A stretch of DNA of 64,000 nucleotides, from the NCBI GenBank assembly GCA_022495995.1, contig JAFEMH010001358.1:372001-436000 (forward strand). The letters run 5' to 3'. Numbering within the stretch: position 1 is the stretch's first letter; every line of letters begins with the position of its first letter. The position numbers were made by a program, and so were the translations under genes. The notes beneath the pieces were generated by a model that ran no database searches, was not told where the DNA came from, and was given only the letters and a program-made list of their open reading frames with translations. This document shows positions 1 to 11,631 of the stretch, in pieces. This DNA is from Adenophora triphylla var. japonica. Its lineage: Eukaryota; Streptophyta; Magnoliopsida; Asterales; Campanulaceae.

Positions 1-500
1 AGCAAAAGTCAAGGCAATCCATGTTATAGCCCCATATATTTATTCCGATTGAGATGCTTGCACGCCAATAGCTAATTTTATTATTTCCCTAACCAAGCAA
101 TTGATGAAAGCAGTAATCATGGCAGCAATATATGCATATATTTTTCCACATATTTTCAAAGGTTGAAGTTAGGACTGTTTGTGAATGCCTAAGTATAAAA
201 ATGGGCTAAGTTAATGATGGCACCCAATTTACGCAATTTCACATCCACAGTGCGGGCAATTTAATTGCAAATAAAAAATTATTCACATACGATTTGTTTG
301 TGAGCAAGATATTTAAATAGAGTACACCTAGATTTTTGTGCAAGTGCTTCGGTGGGCGGCATGTGTTGTTAATCTCTCAACCTAGTCCACGAATTTGATA
401 AAACTAGGCACCATTAGAGGGCCTGTTCTTCCGTGTATATACATCGTGTGGTACATGAATTTTTCCATTGTCACTGTCCGCCGTTCTTTGTGTTCTCGTT
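1..500 (-). mobile_element. Internal remnant of a minus-strand LTR retrotransposon, left-truncated
   Basis: This stretch lies on the internal side of the primer-binding-like sequence at 501-520. It should therefore be the leader or internal region of the element whose 5' LTR is at 521-1165. I see no gag or pol reading frame in it, and only short AT-rich ORFs. Assignment rests on position alone. The first 300 bases could equally be ordinary intergenic DNA. Confidence 0.35.
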
Positions 501-520
501 TCCCGGCAATGGAACCAAAC
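501..520 (-). other. Primer-binding-site-like sequence next to minus-strand LTR
   Basis: On the minus strand the LTR end (GCAGCATCA) is followed by GTTTGGTTCCATTGCCGGGA. The same arrangement recurs at 61694-61715 (plus strand) and 63072-63091 (minus strand). A sequence starting TGG just inside an LTR is the usual form of a tRNA primer site. The tail resembles the complement of a tRNA-Asp 3' end with mismatches, which is an inference. Confidence 0.6.
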
Positions 521-1165
521 TGATGCTGCAGGAATTGTGCTTATCAATAATCCTCCACGTGGCAAGATTAGTCACCTGGCTCCTTGACTCCGAAATCGTA
601 ACTCCACGACTAGCCTGGATGTGTCTCCGCGAAGACACTCGGGCGTGAGAGTAAGATAACGAGTGTATTATAGCTCAAACTGTATTGAATAATGAACTCA
701 GAATACAAAATGGCAGTTACCTTTTACCGTTTGGTAGTGATGAAGTATTTATAGACAAGAGTGGTGTATTTTGGGGAGGCGACATGTGCTCCGAGATTGT
801 AGCGAAGCATTTGATTGTGGGAACGTGTCTATAACGGCCCCTGATTTGGAGGGATGTGGTTATGAGAATTGTTCAACCAAATACGCCGGCAAGTGTTAGG
901 TCGTCACTTGTTGATTTAGGTCGAGGTCGCCACTCGTGGAATGGTCGACCTGACTGTCGGGTAGAGCATGGTTCGTACCCGAATTGTGATATGGATCATG
1001 AGGTCGGACTAAGTTGGGTCGGGACCTGATAGGTCGGACCATGGGCTTAGTCGACTGATACAAGAGATGGGCTTTGGGCCTTGTTCTGATTGGGTCAGCC
1101 TCATTGAGAATGTCATGGTCAAGGCTGCTTGTGATTGGGCTTTGCTTGCTTAGCCCATCTTGACA
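521..1165 (-). repeat. LTR of a Tat-like retrotransposon, minus orientation
   Basis: The plus strand reads TGATGCTGCAGG at the left edge and CTTGACA at about 1165, so the minus-strand LTR would run TG...CA. A minus-strand TATA element (CTATAAATA) lies near 746-754. The GTGAGAGTAAG stretch near 646-656 matches equivalent positions in the LTRs at 6705 and 63092. The inner edge is supported by the adjacent primer site. The outer edge is inferred from the CA/TG rule only. Confidence 0.55.
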
Positions 1166-1347
1166 CTTTTGGTATGTTCAAGTGGAGAGAATAGTAAATT
1201 ATAATGGTGATGCGAGTATTAAAATAATGTAGGAGAGAGAATGAGCGGAGGGAATAGTAAAGATTCCTTTCCATTTTAGGAAAGTATATATTATTGTAGG
1301 ACGCCCAAAAAAGAAAGTTTATATATTATCATGGGACGGAGGGAGTA
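1166..1347. mobile_element. Truncated Stowaway-type MITE
   Basis: The right end reads GGGACGGAGGGAG followed by TA at 1348-1349. The interior (gagagaatgag, taaattataatgg, gtgatgcgagtatt) matches that of the MITEs at 4725-4988 and 42644-42916. No left CTCCCTCCGTCCC end is present, so the copy is truncated on that side. Confidence 0.6.
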
Positions 1348-1537
1348 TATAAAATGCACCCTCACGGCGTCATGGGGAAAATTAATTTGGGTTGGTTGTT
1401 CCACCCAGACACTTTGCTCTTCGTGGGAAAAATTAATTTGGGTTGGTTGGGGTCACTCCTAATCACCACAAGACAGGAATCCTCTTTGTAACTTACAGTG
1501 AAAAAGTGGTGGAAGGCAGATTGATAAGGTTCGAAAC

Positions 1538-2382
1538 CTAAGTACGGCAAAGAACGATGAAGCCGGTGAGGAACCTCACGGCGTTGGCACCAAGCATAGC
1601 CGGGACAGCTTGCATATCCTCAAGAAACTCGTTTATGAATGGATTAAAAGGGAGACGAAGACCAAGCTGAAATTGTTTAAAGAAAAAGTGGACATGGTTC
1701 AAGGAATACAGAAAGTCCTTCATGGCCTCCTCGTCCTTAAGGGGGGGCATGCTGGGGACATAACTGAGGCGGTACTCCTCCCTCGACACCCCATACTTAG
1801 AGTAAAGCTCTTCTAACATGGGCTCACCGACCTTAATGGTTTGGGTCTAGGAACGTATATCCTACCTCGGCTTGTTCTACCCCGGCCTTTTCCTCGGCCA
1901 CCAGATTGCTCTCCCTCGGAAAATGCATCAACAATCCTTGTCGACGTAGAAGGAACACTTCATCTTCCCGTCATGGCTGCACAAACAAAAGAATCAAAGA
2001 GTTATTATTTGGCCAAGGCATATGAAAGACGAGGAAGAGGATCCCTCCTCGTCATATAAACTAAAACTGAGGAGGGAACCTTACCCAACAATGGAGGTCG
2101 CTCCAGATGGTCGGACTTCAGATAGTACATGTTGATGTGATCAAGGATCTCAGTAAAGCCATGGATCGCGACGATATTGGGTGAATTAACATTAACCCGG
2201 TCTATCCTAAACAGGCTAGGGTAACCGACGTCAGTTCTAGGGCTTTGATACCTCGTCAAAATTTCCCCTATCTCTGTCAGACTTAGCATCAGCCATGACC
2301 CATTGGTCATTTGGTAGAGCCTAAGGTTTTGGATATGGTAGCCATAAAGGGCATTCGGGTTTCTCCTCCATGTTCTTGCCAT
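1538..2382 (-). pseudogene. Antisense-ORF (gypsy-type accessory) protein remnant of the plus-strand Tat-like element
   Basis: Two minus-strand ORFs, 2382-2005 and then 1819-1538, lie just inside the plus-oriented 3' LTR at 2960-3758. The second contains FNPFINEFLEDM and, shortly after, VRFLTGFIVLC. This pattern is typical of the 'putative gypsy-type transposon' domain carried by Tat-lineage antisense ORFs. In such elements this gene lies between integrase and 3' LTR and is transcribed opposite to pol. The two ORFs are in different frames, so either an intron or a frameshift separates them. 1348-1537 holds only a short duplicated phrase (aaaattaatttgggttggttg at about 1380 and 1430). 2383-2959 holds a further short minus ORF and nothing recognisable. 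Confidence 0.45.
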
Positions 2383-2959
2383 CTATAAATACGAGGGAGA
2401 CACAGATTTCTCAAGAAAAGCTTCAATAACAACAATGGCGATTTTGAAGAAACCCACCAAGAACGAACACCAAATTCCAGAAATTCATAATAAAATGCAG
2501 AAAATAACGAAGAAAGGAAGAAATTATACCTTAAATCGAAGTTTGATGAAGAATGAACGGACGAAATTGAGTACAATGGCACAAATCTGGGCAACGGAGT
2601 CACAAAATCAAGAACACGAAATGAAGTTTCAACCTTGCTAATTCTCTCTCAAGGTTTAAGGGTGACAAAAGATTGAAATTGAAAAGGGTTTAAACTTTTA
2701 TACCCAAATCAGAAAGCGGGTACGGGTCAAGATCGGATAAAGACCGGGTAAAGGCGTCGTCCTTTCTCATCGCATTTAATGCCCTAGTGGGTTCCCAAGG
2801 TGACTGTCAGACTTTGACAGACGCGCCCCATCATTGTACGAATTAACTGGTGGAATATGAAGCACCTCGTGACACGGGAAAACCTGTTCAAAATCGTTTA
2901 AGTCGAGGTAGAGCACTACTTCCTCCTCGGCATAGTCGAGCTAAGAAGTCGAGGGCCAC

Positions 2960-3758
2960 TGAACGGTATAAACCGATGTACAAACGTGGATCCGTGACCG
3001 GATAAGGCCCAATGGATTAGGCCAAAAATATAATACATACAAGTCTCAATTACGACAAAAGGAATGGGCTTTCCCTACCTTTGCTCGTCATGCCTCCTCG
3101 TCATTTCCCCTATGTCGACCTAGACATAGAAGGTGCATAATGACTAAGTCCCAACCACATCATCTAGGTCGAGGAAGACATCCCTCCAAGGCCGAGCAAG
3201 GCTTCCCTTGAAGACGAGGAGCCCCTCCTCGGCTATCAACAAAGCAGAAATGGGCTTCCCCATTCTCCACCTCTCCTCTTCGGCATAATCTAAGCCGACC
3301 AAGCAATACAAGCCGAGGAGATCCCTCACCGGCGCACGTGCAGAATACATATTCTAATCCTACTCAAAAAAGGATTGTGAACAGTTATAATCCTCTTAGG
3401 AAATAGGATTATAACCTTATCTCACATGAATTCTCATCCAACAAGGACTGAACAGTTATAATCCACCCTGGAGTAAAATCTTATCTCCACGAATTACTAT
3501 TCAACAAGGATTATACAATGCTATGTCTATATATACAAGCCACAATTCACATTATTTTGGTAACACATCTTTTGACTCTAAACTCTTTTCAATTGATTTC
3601 TCTCTCTAAACACAAATACTTACTCTCACGCCGGAGGGCCTTCGCCGGTGAAGCCCCGACTACGTTTACGTGTTTGTTCATCTTTTTCAGGCTATTCAAT
3701 CGCCAGGATACAACCTGCTGCTGGATTTGGGCTGATCCAAACATTTTTGGCATCATCA
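2960..3758 (+). repeat. 3' LTR (799 bp) of a Tat-like retrotransposon, plus orientation
   Basis: It starts TGAACGGTATAAACCG and ends GGCATCATCA. It aligns end to end with the 799-bp LTR at 60896-61694, including the conserved block CTCACGCC...GGCCTTCGCCGGTGAAGCCCC, then GGCTATTCAATCGCC. A TATA-like sequence (tatatataca) lies near 3528-3537, and U3 contains short repeats of the form cagttataatcctc. No primer site follows 3758, and an antisense ORF lies on its left. It is therefore read as the 3' LTR of an element whose left part is missing. Confidence 0.7.
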
Positions 3759-4724
3759 GATATCAAATCCACAAATGGATAGTTGGATGATTTTTTATGC
3801 AATTTTACCAAAAATCAATATTAAAAAATAACAATCAAACGTGAAATTTTAATGTGAAATAAATGGTGTAATTATTTCATCCTCTTTAAATATATTCTTA
3901 AATCATTATATTGTGATAGAATATTTTGAAAATAAGACAAATATTTTTAAACAGAAGGATTAGTACTCCCTTCTCATAAGCGGCGTTTAAATTTTGTTTT
4001 TTTTTTTGGAAAAAAAAATAATAAAAACTATAAATTGTGTCAAAAATTGTTACTCTAAACTTACATTCCCCGTCCCTAAATGAATGAGTGTCTGATATTT
4101 TAATTTTTAATTTTTTTTTTTAGATTTGTAGGCTGGAGAAAATATAGAATCTTTTAATGTCATAGTGCTTTTGGTCCTATTTTGGTTCCAAATTCAATTA
4201 ATGGCTTGTCTAGGATTATGAGAATATAAATAAACAAGCCCTTTTCAACAATACCACTTTAAACAATTTCATTTTCATAATTTTATTTATTTGAATAAAT
4301 GCCACATAAAATCTGGTTAACACGACACATCAAGTATTACTTGTACATTAAATATTTAATGATGGACCTGTGCTTATACAAAGGGTGCATTTGTCTCCTT
4401 CCACTTTGCTATCAATGACTTTATCAAATATTCTTTCTACACCCTCCGTCCCGCTAATATTCGCACTAACACTGTTTGTGCAAAAATTAAGGAATATAAT
4501 ATTTTAATAAAATGTTGTGAGGGTAAAAATAAAATAGGAAAAAGAATGAGTGAAGGAAATAATAAATTATAATGGTGTTGTGAGTATTAAAATAGGACAG
4601 AGAATGAGTGGAGTATGTGAGTAATTATCTACTTTCTCAATTCATTTTGCTATTTTTTTATTATAATATAAAATTATATTATCAGCAATAATATATTGAT
4701 AAAATAAGGAGAGCCTAAAATATA
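3759..4724. other. AT-rich intergenic DNA with a decayed MITE
   Basis: No gene is visible. A Stowaway-like left end (ACCCTCCGTCCCGC) at 4441 is followed by the conserved interior 'gagaatgagtg' near 4606-4616, but no matching right end is found. It is therefore a truncated copy covering roughly 4440-4620. Confidence 0.5.
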
Positions 4725-4988
4725 CTCCTTCCGTTCTGACCGACTTAGAATTTTTTGAAATGACACGGGGATTAAGGAAAAGTTAAATGCTGTGAGTGTA
4801 ATTTAAAAATAGGAGAGAGAATGAGTGGAGGGAATAGTAAATTATAATGGTGTTGTGAGTATTAAAATAATGTAGGAGAGAGAATGAGTGGAGAGAATAG
4901 TGATTTAAGGTTTCCATTTTGGGCCGTCCTAAGTCGGGTGGGACGCCCAAAATGGCAAAAAGTCCTAAGTCGATCGGGACGGAGGGAG
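4725..4988. mobile_element. Stowaway-type MITE (264 bp)
   Basis: The ends are CTCCTTCCGTTCTGACCGAC and its rough reverse complement GTCGATCGGGACGGAGGGAG. They are flanked by TA at 4723-4724 and 4989-4990. The TIR sequence and TA duplication are the hallmarks of Tc1/mariner-derived Stowaway MITEs. Confidence 0.8.
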
Positions 4989-5600
4989 TATTATGTATTA
5001 TTGATGTCTCAAAATTTACATAAGCTAAAAGACTCATATTTATACTCAAAACATATGCGTACTAATTCTATTAGGATTCTAACAAATCTCTTTTTATTAT
5101 AATAGTAAATATAATTTTAATTGATAATACTTCTAACTGAGATAGCTTTCCTAAGTTGGCTCATTATCAACTTATGTAACCAAATACTTTTTTTTCTCGA
5201 GAATATCTCTCAATGAGGTACCCATAATAAGCTTTAAAATTGAGAGAATGCCCCATAAGTTATAAAAAAAAATTCGTTTCATATTGTATTATCATGTTGT
5301 ATTATTTTATAATAATACTGTATACTCATATAATACATCATTGATAATAACAAGTGGCACCGGCGACCGTTGACCGGATTTCGCTTACCGTTAAACGGAT
5401 TTCAGCGAGTTTTCGGTGTCCGTTGACCGTTGAGGATACTGTATCATAATTTTTAAATACTGAATATCAAATGCAGTATACTGAATAAAAACTTAATGGA
5501 CATTTAAATTAATGAGAAACTTGAGGGGAAGTGATTTATCCCAAAAGGAACTTATAAATAAAATTTCCTTTAAAATTTTATTTGGATAAATAAAATAATA

Positions 5601-5859
5601 CTCCCTCCGTCCCTAAATGTTTGTCCCATTTGACTTTTCAAACATTTTAATTTAGTGATTTTAAGCTTTAATTTTGGTTATTTTTACGAACGCTTTGAAA
5701 ATTATTGATAATATACACCGCCGTTATATAATACTCCGTCCCTAAATGTTACAAGTTTTGAAAATTTAGTGATTTTGAAGCTTTAATTTTGGAAATGAGA
5801 CTAACTTTTTGGGACAAAGAAAAAGGGAAAATGGGACAAACATTTAGGGACGGAGGGAG
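5601..5859. mobile_element. Stowaway-type MITE (259 bp)
   Basis: The TIRs are CTCCCTCCGTCCCTAAATGT and ACATTTAGGGACGGAGGGAG, a perfect inverted pair, flanked by TA on both sides (5599-5600, 5860-5861). A partial internal repeat of the left end (CTCCGTCCCTAAATGTT at about 5733) suggests an internal duplication or a second nested copy. Confidence 0.88.
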
Positions 5860-6044
5860 TATAAAATTATTAGTTAAACTAATTTAATTTATTTAAGACT
5901 CACTTAATATAAGATTAGTCTTAGTTTAAAATATATATAAAAAAAAAAGAGAATTATGAAAGTATCTGATTTAAGATACTGCAGGGGGTAAATACTAAAT
6001 ACAGAGAACGAAAAATACAGAGAACGAAAAATTCCAACTCTGCC

Positions 6045-6215
6045 CTTGCCCGTCTCGTGTGTGTATACACGAGATGTTCTCACTCATCCCGTGTAAATCT
6101 ACACGAGATATCTCGTGTACATATACACGAAATAAATGTCGTGTATATGCACACGACACATCTCGTGTAATTTCACACGAGACACATCTCGTGTGGATTT
6201 ACACGAGACATTCCA
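6045..6215. repeat. Subterminal palindrome array of MULE-1
   Basis: Units of about 20-25 bp alternate CTCGTGT and ACACGAG around a short spacer, for example TCTCGTGTGTGTATACACGAGA, then GTAAATCTACACGAGATATC, then AAATGTCGTGTATATGCACACG. The same motif fills the subterminal regions of MULE-2 and MULE-3. By analogy with other cut-and-paste transposons these could be transposase-binding repeats, which is an inference. Confidence 0.8.
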
Positions 6216-6704
6216 AGCAATTCCTTCACTGAACATTTCCAAAGACCAAGCAGATACATAAATAAAGCAGGCCTGTGTCTGAAGTCTGAACAATATAAAG
6301 ACAATTACCTATTATTTTAACATTTCCAAAGACCTAGCAATGCATCTGAATGCAGGCGCTGAATGATTAAGCAAAAGTTCAATTTCCCTTTAACATTAGA
6401 CAACATATATTATTGCATCGCCGACCAAGCTGATAAACACTTCCAAGTTGAACACAACCCACAAATTGAAGAGAATTAGCGGTCGGTAATGTCGTCGTCG
6501 GCCATGGAAGGGGGCCTGACGAGGCGACCTTCGTAAAGTGCGGCCACAACAACAAATCGCTCGTATCCTTCGTGTTGCAACATCGTCCCCTGTATTTGTG
6601 GTGGGCAATTGTGGTTGGAAGTTAGGTCGCCGGCGAATGGTTTGGGGAGGGAGACTGTGTTTGCGTATAGAGAGAGAAAGCTCTTTAGGTATATAAATGG
6701 GTAT

Positions 6705-7544
6705 TGATGACGCCACAGCTTTCGGGGTCAGGAGCGGTTCAAGGATATCTGGCTAGGATATATTTATTGGTTTGATGTACCTAGATCACAACACAAACAA
6801 GCACCGTTAAGGTCAAAGTTGGATGTTACTCCAACTCAGGCCCTCGGGTGTGAGAGTAAGAATACTGAGTAATAAGGCTTTGAATACCTTTGGAGTGTGT
6901 GTGTGTGTTTAGGTTTAGAGAGTAATAGAGCTTACTCAATTGTATATTGAACTTACCTTGCCCAAGGGGGTAAAGGCCTTCTATTTATAGGCAATGCCAT
7001 GGTGCTTGTTGAGGTAAGCAATGAGATCACCCTAGGGGGCACTTTGGTATTTGACCACCTACACGTGTCCGCAGCCTAATTGGTCCCGTCGGGGAGGGAA
7101 CATTGATTGTCCAAGGGACATGGTGAAAGGGACATGAGCCGTGTAGCCGGCTTAGTGCATTAAATGGAATAGTAGGCGCGGACCGAGCCGCATTGAATGC
7201 GTGATGGGGAGCCGGCAGTGGCCTGTCGAGCCCGGAAGCTAACTTGCTCAAGCAAGGCTTGATATTAACCGGGAAGCGAGATGTGCCCGCGGCCAACGCT
7301 GTGCCCGCGGCCAAAGATATATGACGCGAGCACGGTTGATGCGGGCATGACTCATGCGGGCACGGATCCAAAGGAAAGCGTGGTCCCAATGGTCCTCGAT
7401 GGGGACGATGCGAGGAGGGACACGGTCTTGACCACAAGGGCCTATTTGTCCGCGGTCTTCCCTCCACGTCTAGGAACCGCTACGTCACCGGTTCCTTGGA
7501 CTAGACCGAGCGCGGGCCCGGGTCCAAAGAGATCCGGCTCATCA
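6705..7544 (-). repeat. 3' LTR of the Tat-like element (840 bp)
   Basis: It begins TGATGACGCCAC and ends GGCTCATCA. It aligns along its whole length with 18846-19676, with scattered substitutions and small indels. A minus-strand TATA motif (rc of CTATTTATAG) lies near 6978-6987. The strip just inside it, read on the minus strand (GGAGCTAGGGGCCAT), is only weakly purine-rich, so the polypurine tract is poorly preserved. Confidence 0.9.
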
Positions 7545-8142
7545 ATGGCCCCTAGCTCCAAGTGTGATTATTTATGGTCTCGAGTGAGGAGCTACTAGAA
7601 GCTCCTGGCTCGCTCCAATTGCTCCTCGAGCGAGCACCAAAGTTAGCGTTTTTTGTTGTCTCGTTGCTTGGCCCTACGGGCCAAAGTGGAACGCTCGGGG
7701 AGGCACCAGCTGAGTGACACGTGGTCCCTCGTACGGCGTGCCTCCCGGTTAACAGGGGCCCTCGCGTATGAAAAGACGGTTAGTGGTACGTACAGGGGTA
7801 CGTGTTGCTCATTCAAGGGGGCAATAAATGCAAAGGGTATTTAATTTTTCGAATTTTCAAACGTTGGAGACGGTTCAGGGTCCGAGGTAGGATTTGTGGG
7901 CTAATTAATACGGGTTAACGGGTTAACCCGTATAGGTAGGCCTTATAAATACCAAACCCTTAAACCTCAAACCCTTTTTACCGTTTCCAAACCTTCAGAG
8001 AGCCTTTGAGAGAAATTTCTTGCTGCGATTTTCTTGCTACTGCTTTCCGAATCCTTCTCTCAGTCTTTCTCTCGTAAGTAACGTTGGGTGCTTTCTTCTT
8101 CATCTCCTTCTGCTTTTTTCTTTTATTTCTGGTTTCTGAATA
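7545..8142 (+). promoter_or_regulatory. Promoter and leader of the antisense ORF
   Basis: A TATA box (TATAAATA, 7944-7951) lies 192 bp before the first ATG at 8143 and is read on the plus strand, opposite to pol. The leader between them is pyrimidine-rich (for example tctctcagtctttctctcgtaag at about 8056). The sequence CTCGTAAGTAACG near 8070 could be a 5' splice site. The position suggests that the antisense gene has its own promoter inside the element, apart from the LTR. Confidence 0.5.
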
Positions 8143-11100
8143 ATGACTACTCAAGAGTTTGGACCCCGCCGTCCCATAGAGTTAGGAGATGGGAGCACTC
8201 CAGATCTGTTTGCTGTTTGTAAACGGACAGGGGGGATATTTAGGAAGGTAGGCCATGGGTGGCTTAGGTTATCCCTTGAGTGCTTCCAATATTTCTGCGA
8301 AAAATCCCAATGGGGGCCTTTTGTCCCACCCCGGTTGTGGGAGGCCAAGGATAAAAGGGTAAAAAGGAACGGTGATGTTTTGGTGTTGGGGATACCAAGA
8401 GGGCCGAGAAATTTTGTGACGGGGGTTTTGTGCGTGTTTCCCGCGAGAGAGGCTCGGCTCGAACGCCGTTGAATTAGTGAGGAGAGCGATTCGCGTCCCC
8501 GAAGTAGTTTGTGATCGGGAAAAGTGTGAACTAATGGACTCGACCAATCAAGCGCTTCGCGGGCACCGAGAGCGGACCCCGAGCGACCCTCTAGATGTTC
8601 CGCCCCGAGTACCATCTTTCCAAACGTTATGCCCGCGGGTCTAGTGGCGGGGACAATTGAGCCGAGCAAAGAAGCGAGGAACTTGACCCCTTGATTTCGA
8701 GGTGACCGGAACCGGTGAGGTTGAATCGGAGGTGGCCCCGCCCGTGGTGACCCCACCGGTCTCTTTGGCTCCTCGAGCTCTGAGACCGAAGAAAATGACC
8801 ACGGGGAGGGGGATAGGAGGGCCGCGGACCTCCAAGAAGGCCGCCGAGACCACCAACATTGTGGATGCCTTTGAGAGCTCGACTCCGAGGAGGAGGAGGA
8901 GGAGGTTGTGGCCCCCGCCCGAACAAAGGCAAGAGGCCGCCTAGGGATGTTAATCCCGGTCGTGGCCGTAAGAAGGCCAAGGAGGTGGCCACCATTGATC
9001 GGGAGGAGGAGATTTACGAGGTTTATAATGTGGACCCGCAACGCTTACCGTGTCCGCACCCTTGGGCATGTTCATTTGGCGGACAAGGACAAGCCGCGGC
9101 CGAGACCATAGCAGATGTCCGCGGGACAACCGAGCTGCGCTTTTTATGGGGCCCAGCTGAGAACAGATTGAGGCCGCCCGGACCCTTTCTTTTATTTCTT
9201 CCTCGGAGTTCAATGCCTCGCCCGCCTACGCACCCGACTCCCAATGCCATCCGGCCATTGTCTCCTTCATTGCCGCGTGCATTCCCGGGCTATGAACCTA
9301 CCCTCGCTGGGCTCTACGCTTATTATCGTAACCCATTAGCCGTGGTATCCCGAGCTTGAAGGCTAGGAACTACTCCACCAGACTTTCTCTCCTCCCTCCA
9401 ACAAGTTTGACCAATGGAATCAGGAGGACATTTTGGTTATTGAGTCAAGAGTCGGGTGGCCCTTTTCCAAACCTTCACACCCCGTCCCTATGAAGGTGGC
9501 CGCTAGCAAATATCCGGACCCGTCCTCAGCCGATGCTATGCGCACCGCCATGTAGAGGCATCTCGGCCCTCTATTTGGACAGCGGGAGGAGCCCGTATAT
9601 GACGTGGGCGCCATAGTGGAAGATGAGCCACTACTGATCTACTCGGGGGTGGCTCCTCGCAGGGAGGGCGCCCCACATGCCCCCAGAGTAGAAATAGAGC
9701 CTTTGCCCCGCGACCCTGATTGGCGGGTGCACGAACATTACCAGTTCAAGGCGCATTGTAAGACCCGTATGCCGGGCGCCGAGTGCGATCCTCCCGAAAT
9801 AATCGGTCTCGATTCCTCTATAAAACCGTTGCCAATTTACCTTGCCTTTGATTTTTGAACCGCTCCGCTAACCATTTTTCTTTCCCTCCGCAGTAGATCC
9901 TCGAAGAGTATAATTTCTGATGGCTCCTCCTCTAAGTGCTGCTCAACTGAAGGCCAAGAACCAGAGGGCCAACAAGGAAGCGGCCCAGAAGAGGCAGAAT
10001 GAGATGGGAGGGGTTCCCACAAAAGATAAGACTGCTCGTAGCGAGCAGGAGGACTGGGGAGACTCTATCTGCTCCCAGAACCATTCTAACCACTGGGAAT
10101 CTGCCTCCACCTCCCCGGGGTCCTCCTCCACCCAATGCTCTCCGGGCATCATCTCCCGGCCGTACTATTGCCTCCGGGCATAACCAGGAGCAGTCCAAGA
10201 AAAGGACTGACAGAGAGGCGGATCTGACGCATAGGGAGAGGTCCTCCAAGACCCAGAAAGTGGTGGATACCTCTACCCGTAGCCCCCCTGATGCTGCCAC
10301 CGCTTCTACCACTGCTCCCTCCACCGCGGGGTTCATATGCTCGGTGGCCTACCCGATCTCCTCCCTGGCCACCCGCGAGGAGACCTGGGAGAAGAGGAAA
10401 CAGGTGGGAGGTGTGCCCGCCATTGAAGGGGTGGACCTGTATGCCCGCTCTGCCCATAACTCAGCTGTTGGGATAGGGCTCATCAACAGGCTTTTTGCCC
10501 CGGATTTCTATCATTCCGTGGCGGAGAAGGAGAACCCATCAGCCTTGATGGGAGACATTGGGATTGCCCTCACTGAGGTTTGATTCTTTCTGTCTGTCCC
10601 TTTGACATTTTTAGCCTTTCTTGTTCTAATTATCCTCCTCGCAGGTGGGCAATAAGGCTATGCGGCTCCGGGAGACCTGTGATAGCCTGTCCGCTGAGCT
10701 TGCCAGTAACACCAAGGATATGGCGGGCAAACTCCGCGAGCTGGAGCTGGCCCAGGAGAAGGTGGGGACTCTGAGCTCCCTCCCCGGGATGACAAGGAGA
10801 AAGAGTTCGCGACCAAAGAGTCCGATCTCAAGTGGCTTCCTGTGAGCGGGTGACCGAGCCGAGAAGAGCCTTCAAAGGGCAAAGGGTCACGGGATGAGCT
10901 CGGGGGCCACAAACTTCACTGGAGCAAAGGAACTCCGAGCTCATGGTCAAGCTGGATGCCTCCCAAAAGCAAGTGGAGATCCCGGGAGGCCAAGGCGGAT
11001 GATCTCTCCGAGAAGCCGCCGCCCGACCTGCCGCCTTGGAGAAGGAGAGGATGCCGGCCGAAGCTCGCAAGGAGGCCATCGAGGAGTATAAGAACTCCGA

Positions 11101-11631
11101 TGAGTTTAACGCGGAGTGCCTCGGCCCAAGATGAGGCCGGTGTCCGGACACGTATCCGAACTTCGCGGCCACGGGTATGTTCTCCGTGCAGCAGCTGGCC
11201 GTGATCGGCTCACTGATTGCTACCGACGCGGAGTGCGTGCCCGGGCATGCGCTAGTTCCTCCGTCCGAGGACGAGGTCAAGGGTCGGATCTCTCCGCCGC
11301 GGCTTCTCGCCTCCCGCGGCGTGGCGATCGCCTCGCCTCGATCGCCGAACCGGATGTGCCGCGATTCGGGGACAACCCTTTACCTTTGGGATGCCCCTGC
11401 TCAGTTCTTCCGGAGGGGCCAGCCATTGAGATCTATTCCCTCCGGGCAGCCTCCCGCTTCAGCCTTTCCGCCGAGCAACAACCGCTCCTACTACCGAGGT
11501 GCCTCTGGGACCGCCTCGCTTCCCAACTCCGACTCGGCGGGCACAGTGGGTGCGGCCACCGAGGAGCCGTGGAGCGGGCACAGTGTGGAGCGGCCACCGA
11601 GGAGCCCAAGGAGAATGCTCCATTAGTATAG
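8143..11631 (+). pseudogene. Antisense accessory ORF of the Tat-like element (gypsy-type transposon domain plus coiled coil)
   Basis: The plus-strand reading frame is broken into segments. The first, 8143-8472, starts MTTQEFGPRRP and contains WGPFVPPRLWEAKDKR and FVTGVLCVF. Later segments include 9999-10583 (Ser/Pro/Arg-rich, then AHNSAVGIGLINRLFAPDFY and an ending LTEV at a likely GT donor) and 10645-10845 (Glu/Leu/Ala-rich KLRELELAQEK, a probable coiled coil). Layout and composition match the large antisense protein of Tat-lineage retrotransposons. Its function is unknown and it has loose similarity to gag-like 'putative gypsy-type transposon' domains. It is GC-richer than the flanks and heavily frameshifted after 8472. 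Boundaries are approximate. Confidence 0.5.

Noticed and set aside
6396..6716. 106-codon minus-strand ORF next to the LTR insertion
   Set aside because: It starts on a GTG inside the LTR and runs across the insertion junction, and nothing in it matches a known protein. The DNA looks like a 5' leader of the MULE gene family.
8151..9041. 296-codon minus-strand ORF
   Set aside because: It is the opposite strand of the GC-rich antisense accessory ORF. Low-complexity Ser/Pro/Arg content and no domain mark it as a shadow.
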